64,000 bases of DNA, taken from assembly GCF_020525925.1 (NCBI RefSeq), contig NZ_CP084876.1, positions 2,480,001-2,544,000 on the forward strand, written 5' to 3'. Positions 60,405-64,000 of this stretch are shown here, one piece after another. Positions within the stretch are counted from its first letter, which is position 1. Each line of letters opens with the position of its first letter. The notes under the pieces were generated by a model, which was not told the origin of the DNA, did no database searches, and was given only the letters and a program-made list of their open reading frames with translations. The translations under genes were made by a program, and so were the position numbers. This DNA comes from Klebsiella quasipneumoniae subsp. quasipneumoniae. GTDB taxonomy: Bacteria > Pseudomonadota > Gammaproteobacteria > Enterobacterales > Enterobacteriaceae.

Positions 60405-60962
60405 GTAGATCAGCGCTTTGGCCGCGCTCCAGGCGGTCGTCCCCGGCGGGATCTCCCGGCATTCGGCGGACTCGGCCTGCTGGGCGGCGATGGCGCCATC
60501 GATGAGCATCACCATCATCATGGCGACCCGTTCGGCAGGCTCTGGTTTTAATACCCGAGTCAGAATATCGCGGAAGAACTGCCACAGGCGCGATTTGAAC
60601 CGGGAGCACTGCTCCCGGATCGCCGGCGATGACGCGCCATATTCAAACAGCGCGCGGGTAAACATGCAGCCGTGGAACGTTTCGCAGGTCAACCAGCACT
60701 GATAGTAGTCGAACACGGCGAACAGCTTCTCCCGCGCGGTGGCTTTATCCGCGGTGATCTGCGTCAGATCCTGCATAAACTCGCTCTCTTTCTGCCGGAG
60801 GATAGCCAGAATGAGCGCCTCTTTATCGGCATAGTAGCGGTAGAAGGTCATTTTGGAGATGCCGGCATGCTCAGCAATCCGCTCGATGCTGGGCGACTGA
60901 TATCCTTCGCGATTAAACAGCGCGCTGGCGTGGCGGAGAATGTCCGCTTGTTTTGGCTTCAT
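60384..60962 (-). CDS. TetR-family transcriptional regulator
   Basis: A 192-residue repressor. The DNA-binding part reads QADILRHASALFNREGYQSP, SIERIAEHAGISKMTFYRYY, ADKEALILAIL. The ligand-binding part is helical, with QCWLTCETFHGCMFTRALFEYGA carrying two Cys residues. I start at ATG 60962 behind ACAGGAAAACGC, and the frame continuing to 61187 runs through the next promoter and is not used. Its 3' end overlaps that of the diiron protein gene on the other strand, and it is divergent from a HAD phosphatase gene. The target is probably the palindrome at 59268. Confidence 0.9.
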   Translation of the reverse strand: MKPKQADILRHASALFNREGYQSPSIERIAEHAGISKMTFYRYYADKEALILAILRQKESEFMQDLTQITADKATAREKLFAVFDYYQCWLTCETFHGCMFTRALFEYGASSPAIREQCSRFKSRLWQFFRDILTRVLKPEPAERVAMMMVMLIDGAIAAQQAESAECREIPPGTTAWSAAKALIYSEGGTL

Positions 60963-61116
60963 GCGTTTTCCTGTCGAATGGTTCGCTGTCATGACTGCCG
61001 GTGACCCGGTCGTCCTGCGACAGCGGTGCATTATGCCGGATCTTGCCGCCAGGCGGGCAAAAAGTAAATCAGCCGCGCCACGCGCGGCGCCGGTATTGGT
61101 GTATAAGGTGACAAGG

Positions 61117-61725
61117 ATGAAGAAGAACATTGCCTTTTTTGACTTCGATGGCACGATAACCCACGAAGATACGTTTACCCCTTTCATTTATCAGTCCCTC
61201 GATGCGAAAGCCATTCGTCGGGGCAAACTGCGGCTGTTGCCCTATATTCTCGCCTGGAAAATGGGCTGGCTTTCAGCCTCTGCCATCCGGCAAAAAGTGT
61301 TTCATTATGCTTTTGCCGGGAAATCGCAACCTGAGATCCTGCAGCGTGGGAACGATCATAGCCAGGCGTTTATTCCCCGCACGCTGCGGGAGAACGCGAT
61401 GCAGCGTATAGCCTGGCATCAGGCGCGAGGGGACACCGTGGTGGTGGTCTCAGCCTCGCTGGATGTCTACCTTCGACCGTGGTGCCAGCAGCATAATCTT
61501 GAGCTGCTGTGCAGCGAAGTGGAATTTCAAAACGGGGCAGCGACCGGAAAGTATCAGGGTGGAGACTGCAGCGGCCTGGCCAAAAAGGCGCGTATCCTGG
61601 CGAACTACGCCCTGACCGATTACGAAGCGATCTTCGCTTACGGCGATACGCCGGAAGATTTCGCCATGCTGGCGCTGGCCACCACTCAAATCTATCGCTG
61701 GGAGGAGGCACCGCCATGCAGCTAG
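61117..61725 (+). CDS. HAD-IB family phosphatase
   Basis: A 202-residue haloacid-dehalogenase-type phosphatase of subfamily IB (SerB/CicA-like). Motif I with the nucleophile Asp and acid Asp is NIAFFDFDGTITHEDTF. Motif II is VVVVSASLDVYLRPW, and the Lys of motif III lies in LAKKARILANY. Motif IV is FAYGDTPEDFAML, with GDTPED in place of the usual GDxxxD. A helical cap lies between I and II. The substrate is not known; relatives act on phosphoserine, lysophosphatidate or inositol phosphates. Start ATG 61117 follows AAGGTGACAAGG. It is divergent from the TetR gene. The last codons lie about 60 bases before a GNAT gene. Confidence 0.87.
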   Translation: MKKNIAFFDFDGTITHEDTFTPFIYQSLDAKAIRRGKLRLLPYILAWKMGWLSASAIRQKVFHYAFAGKSQPEILQRGNDHSQAFIPRTLRENAMQRIAWHQARGDTVVVVSASLDVYLRPWCQQHNLELLCSEVEFQNGAATGKYQGGDCSGLAKKARILANYALTDYEAIFAYGDTPEDFAMLALATTQIYRWEEAPPCS

Positions 61726-61785
61726 CGGCGTCAGGCTGCGCAGGTTAAGATGGCGCGCTATTGCCCCACTCACCAGGAAGAAGAG

Positions 61786-62322
61786 ATGTTGCTACCCCTG
61801 ACCACGCCCCGGCTGCTGCTGCGCCGGTTAAGAACGGAAGATCTGCCGTCTTTCAGCCGCTATCGCAACCTGCCGGAAGTGGCCCGCTTTCAGAGCTGGA
61901 GCCATTACGGTATGGCAGAGGCGACTGCCTTCTATGAACAACAGCGCTCCCTGGCCTTTGCTGAGGATGAGAGTTGGTTCCAGCTTGCCGTAGAGATCCA
62001 GGCCAACGGTGCGCTGGCGGGAGATGTGGGGATCCACTTTTTCGATCAGGGCAGACAGGCCGAGCTGGGGATGACCTTTTCCCCGGCGTATCAGCATCAG
62101 GGGTATGCCCGGGAAGCCATACAGGCGGTGATAGCCTTACTCTTTGAACCGTTGGCCCATCACCGGCTGATCGCGGTGGTAGACACCCGCAATACCGCCG
62201 CGATCAAACTCCTGGAAGGACTGGGCTTTCGTCGCGAGGCGCATTACCGGCAGAATATCTTTTTTAAAGGCCAGTGGGGCGATGAGTATCTGTATGCGCT
62301 GCTGCGCAGCGAATATCAGTGA
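61786..62322 (+). CDS. GNAT-family N-acetyltransferase (RimJ/RimL-like)
   Basis: A 178-residue acetyltransferase. It opens with LTTPRLLLRRLRTEDLPSF, typical of the RimJ/RimL branch. The acetyl-CoA-binding part is TFSPAYQHQGYAREAIQAVI (Q-H-Q-G-Y-A, the R/QxxGxG/A motif), and the end is TRNTAAIKLLEGLGFRREAH. Substrate unknown; this branch acetylates ribosomal proteins, aminoglycosides or small amines. I start at ATG 61786, directly behind AGGAAGAAGAG. A frame from 61750 is less likely. It probably shares a transcript with the HAD phosphatase gene. Confidence 0.88.
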   Translation: MLLPLTTPRLLLRRLRTEDLPSFSRYRNLPEVARFQSWSHYGMAEATAFYEQQRSLAFAEDESWFQLAVEIQANGALAGDVGIHFFDQGRQAELGMTFSPAYQHQGYAREAIQAVIALLFEPLAHHRLIAVVDTRNTAAIKLLEGLGFRREAHYRQNIFFKGQWGDEYLYALLRSEYQ

Positions 62323-62345
62323 AGTGACGGCCTGGCCGTCACTTC
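62321..62345. terminator. perfect 25-bp palindrome between convergent genes
   Basis: GAAGTGACGGCC, T, GGCCGTCACTTC: 12-base arms starting within the GNAT stop codon. It lacks a U tract and probably ends both the GNAT and the OFA carrier transcripts. Confidence 0.65.
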
Positions 62346-62359
62346 TGCCAGGGTTGTCG

Positions 62360-63616
62360 TTAGCTATGCTGGCGGATAAAGCGCGCGCGCCACGGTTTTA
62401 GCACCCACAGCGCGAGGGCAGCGGTGACAAAATCCAGGCCAATGGCGCAGCTGAAAACCACATGCCAGCCGTGGGTGTACTGATAGAGCAACGCCGCCAG
62501 CGGGCCGCCGAAGATTGACCCGAGGCCCTGAGAAATATACAGCCAGCCATAGTTGCTGGCGGCATGTTCGCTGCCGAAGGTATCGGTGAGCGTCGACGGG
62601 AAGAGGGAGAAGATTTCCCCCCAGCCAAAGAACACCACCCCGGAAAGCAGGACAAACAGCAGCGGATCTTCCCGGCACGCCAGCCAGAGCGTCATCGCCA
62701 CCCCCTCCAGCGCAAAGGCGATAAACATGGTTTGCTCGCGGCCGAAGCGGTCGGAAATAAAACCAAACAGCGGCCGGGTTAAACCGTTGGTGAAGCGGTC
62801 TATCGTTAACGCCAGCGGCAGGGCCGCCATGCCAAACACCACCGCCTGGCTAATGCCGAAGTCCTCGGCGAACACCGCCATCTGCGAAGTGACCATCAGC
62901 CCGGAAGTCGACATCATCGCCATCATGGCAAACATCAGCCAGAACAGCGGTTGACGCAGCATTTCCCGGGAGGTAAACGATCTGCTGCTCTGCGCCACCG
63001 TCTGGCTGACGGGCAAAGAGACAGCAGGCGGCGGCAGCTTCAGTCCCTGACTGGCGAGGAAGCCGACGAGCGCGAAGAGAACCCCGAAGGTCGTCATCGT
63101 GTGTTCAAGGCCGTTGGTGGTCAGCGACAGGGAGATGGGGAAGGTGGTTAGGATGGCCCCCATCCCGTAGCCCGCCGCCACCGCGCCGGCGGCGAACCCC
63201 CGCTGCTGCGGAAACCATTTGACCATCAGGCCGACAACGCCGATGTAGACGATCCCGGTTCCAAGGCCGCCCATGCAGCCATAAACCAGCCACAGCGTCG
63301 CCAGGCCATTCACCTGTGCGGAAAGCACCCAGCTCATTCCCGCCATCACCGTGCCGATAGCGATTAACCGCCGTGGGCCAAATTTCTCCACTAACCGCCC
63401 CTGAAAGGGCGAAAAGAAGGTCTGGAGGATGATCAGCAGCGAGAAGGTGACCTGCAGCTCGGGCAGACCGACGCCCAGCTTTGCGGCCAGGGGTTTCGTC
63501 AGCAGCGTCCAGACATATTGCGGACTGGAGATGGCGGCCATACAGATCAGGCCCAGCACCAGCTGGCGCCATTTGCCATATTTCGGGGTAACCAACGGTT
63601 CGCTGAGTGTCGTCAT
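62360..63616 (-). CDS. oxalate/formate-type MFS antiporter (OFA family)
   Basis: A 418-residue inner-membrane carrier with 12 helices. It resembles the OxlT/YhjX family: KPLAAKLGVGLPELQVTFSL, QGRLVEKFGPRRLIAIGTVM in loop 2-3, GTGIVYIGVVGLMVKWFPQQ and RGFAAGAVAAGYGMGA in helices 4-5, and ISDRFGREQTMFIAFALEG in loop 8-9. Family members exchange oxalate with formate or import pyruvate, and the sequence does not decide. Oxalate is the end product of HpxW some 20 kb away, so this is a candidate exit route, though it is not linked by operon. The start ATG lies next to an AACAACATG context with a weak GGAGAAC. Confidence 0.85.
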   Translation of the reverse strand: MTTLSEPLVTPKYGKWRQLVLGLICMAAISSPQYVWTLLTKPLAAKLGVGLPELQVTFSLLIILQTFFSPFQGRLVEKFGPRRLIAIGTVMAGMSWVLSAQVNGLATLWLVYGCMGGLGTGIVYIGVVGLMVKWFPQQRGFAAGAVAAGYGMGAILTTFPISLSLTTNGLEHTMTTFGVLFALVGFLASQGLKLPPPAVSLPVSQTVAQSSRSFTSREMLRQPLFWLMFAMMAMMSTSGLMVTSQMAVFAEDFGISQAVVFGMAALPLALTIDRFTNGLTRPLFGFISDRFGREQTMFIAFALEGVAMTLWLACREDPLLFVLLSGVVFFGWGEIFSLFPSTLTDTFGSEHAASNYGWLYISQGLGSIFGGPLAALLYQYTHGWHVVFSCAIGLDFVTAALALWVLKPWRARFIRQHS

Positions 63617-64000
63617 GTTGTTCTCCGTTTTCAGTTAACAGGTTTCCGTGAAACGCATCCGCCCTGGAGGCTTCACGGAGAGAAGAAGGCGTTGGCGTCG
63701 CGACCGCAGGTGGCTATGGGTTGTCGCCTCCTGGCCTGAGATCTTGTCAACATCGCTGTATACAACCGCAGAGCATTAAACGTGCCAGTTAAAATAGTTC
63801 TTTATATACAAACAGTTAACATGGAGGTGTGGGAGGGGATGGGATTCAGTATGGTGAACAGGCGGCACTGAGTCGGTGCAAATGGGTCATCGCTGTGCGC
63901 TTCACTTATTGACTGGCTCAAGGCCGATGGTAGGTCTAATGGAAAAAGAGGCATGGCATTCAGGCGGGGGACAGGCACCCTCCTGCTTATCCGCTTCCTG
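63617..64000. promoter_or_regulatory. upstream region of the OFA carrier
   Basis: About 380 bases without a credible gene, reaching the window end. It holds TGTATACAA (63756-63764) and the word CTTTATATACAAACA (63800-63814), which also lies before the MFS gene at 56921. Both are AT-rich candidate regulator sites. A gene starting to the right could use this region too. Confidence 0.45.

Overview
The window is chromosomal DNA from an enterobacterium of the Klebsiella pneumoniae complex. This rests on the high GC content and codon use, on REP/BIME-type palindromes, on recognisable Klebsiella purine-catabolism genes (hpx, guaD) in an arrangement like the published K. pneumoniae one, and on the dat-ddc pair. 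No rRNA, tRNA, CRISPR array, complete insertion sequence or prophage was seen.

Layout. 1-4.0 kb: the tail of an alpha/beta hydrolase, a two-component system and a DipZ-like thiol-disulfide membrane protein. 4.0-4.8 kb: a tandem array of a 112-bp BIME unit. 4.9-8.9 kb: a LysR regulator and the dat-ddc operon (2,4-diaminobutyrate to 1,3-diaminopropane). 9.2-12.5 kb: a TPP-riboswitch operon with tenA and an ABC importer for a thiamin pyrimidine precursor. 12.7-15.9 kb: three exported or outer-membrane proteins of unknown role (BamA/TamA-like barrel, second barrel, DUF4056). 16.0-19.3 kb: a MocA-type dehydrogenase, a sugar isomerase/epimerase and a LacI regulator. 19.7-22.0 kb: a diguanylate cyclase and another small outer-membrane barrel. 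22.1-27.5 kb: guaD, hpxC and hpxSAB (guanine deamination, allantoin to allantoate). 27.6-36.9 kb: an accessory stretch, AT-richer from about 29.3 to 35 kb, with two AraC regulators, a phosphatase, a glutamine amidotransferase, an orphan GNAT-like protein, an ASCH protein, gene remnants and a dispersed repeat, ending with a LysR gene divergent from paired DUF606 transporters. 37.1-40.6 kb: paralogues of fabF and asd around an HxlR regulator and an MFS remnant. 40.8-50.9 kb: hpxZYXW, hpxU and hpxFGHIJK (allantoate and oxalurate catabolism). 51-64 kb: nitronate monooxygenase with a LysR regulator, an 11-residue-repeat lipoprotein, an Old Yellow Enzyme homologue, ydhS, transporters, a haem-oxygenase-like diiron protein with a TetR regulator, a HAD phosphatase, a GNAT enzyme and an oxalate/formate-type MFS carrier.

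How it works together. The main theme is nitrogen scavenging from purines. GuaD makes xanthine from guanine. HpxC, HpxA and HpxB import, racemise and open allantoin. HpxF-I probably import allantoate. HpxK, HpxJ and HpxW-Z release its nitrogen through ureidoglycine, oxalurate and oxamate. The sequence carries matching nitrogen control: a consensus sigma54 promoter with two tandem NtrC boxes before hpxF, sigma54 promoters before guaD and (one mismatch) hpxW, and a NAC-type site between two GTATAC-centred palindromes before hpxS. An 11-bp motif shared by the hpxW-hpxU and hpxF control regions is a good candidate for the HpxU operator. The least described material is the outer-membrane trio at 12.7-15.9 kb, the diiron protein with an operator-like palindrome over its -10, and the orphan GNAT-like gene in the accessory stretch.
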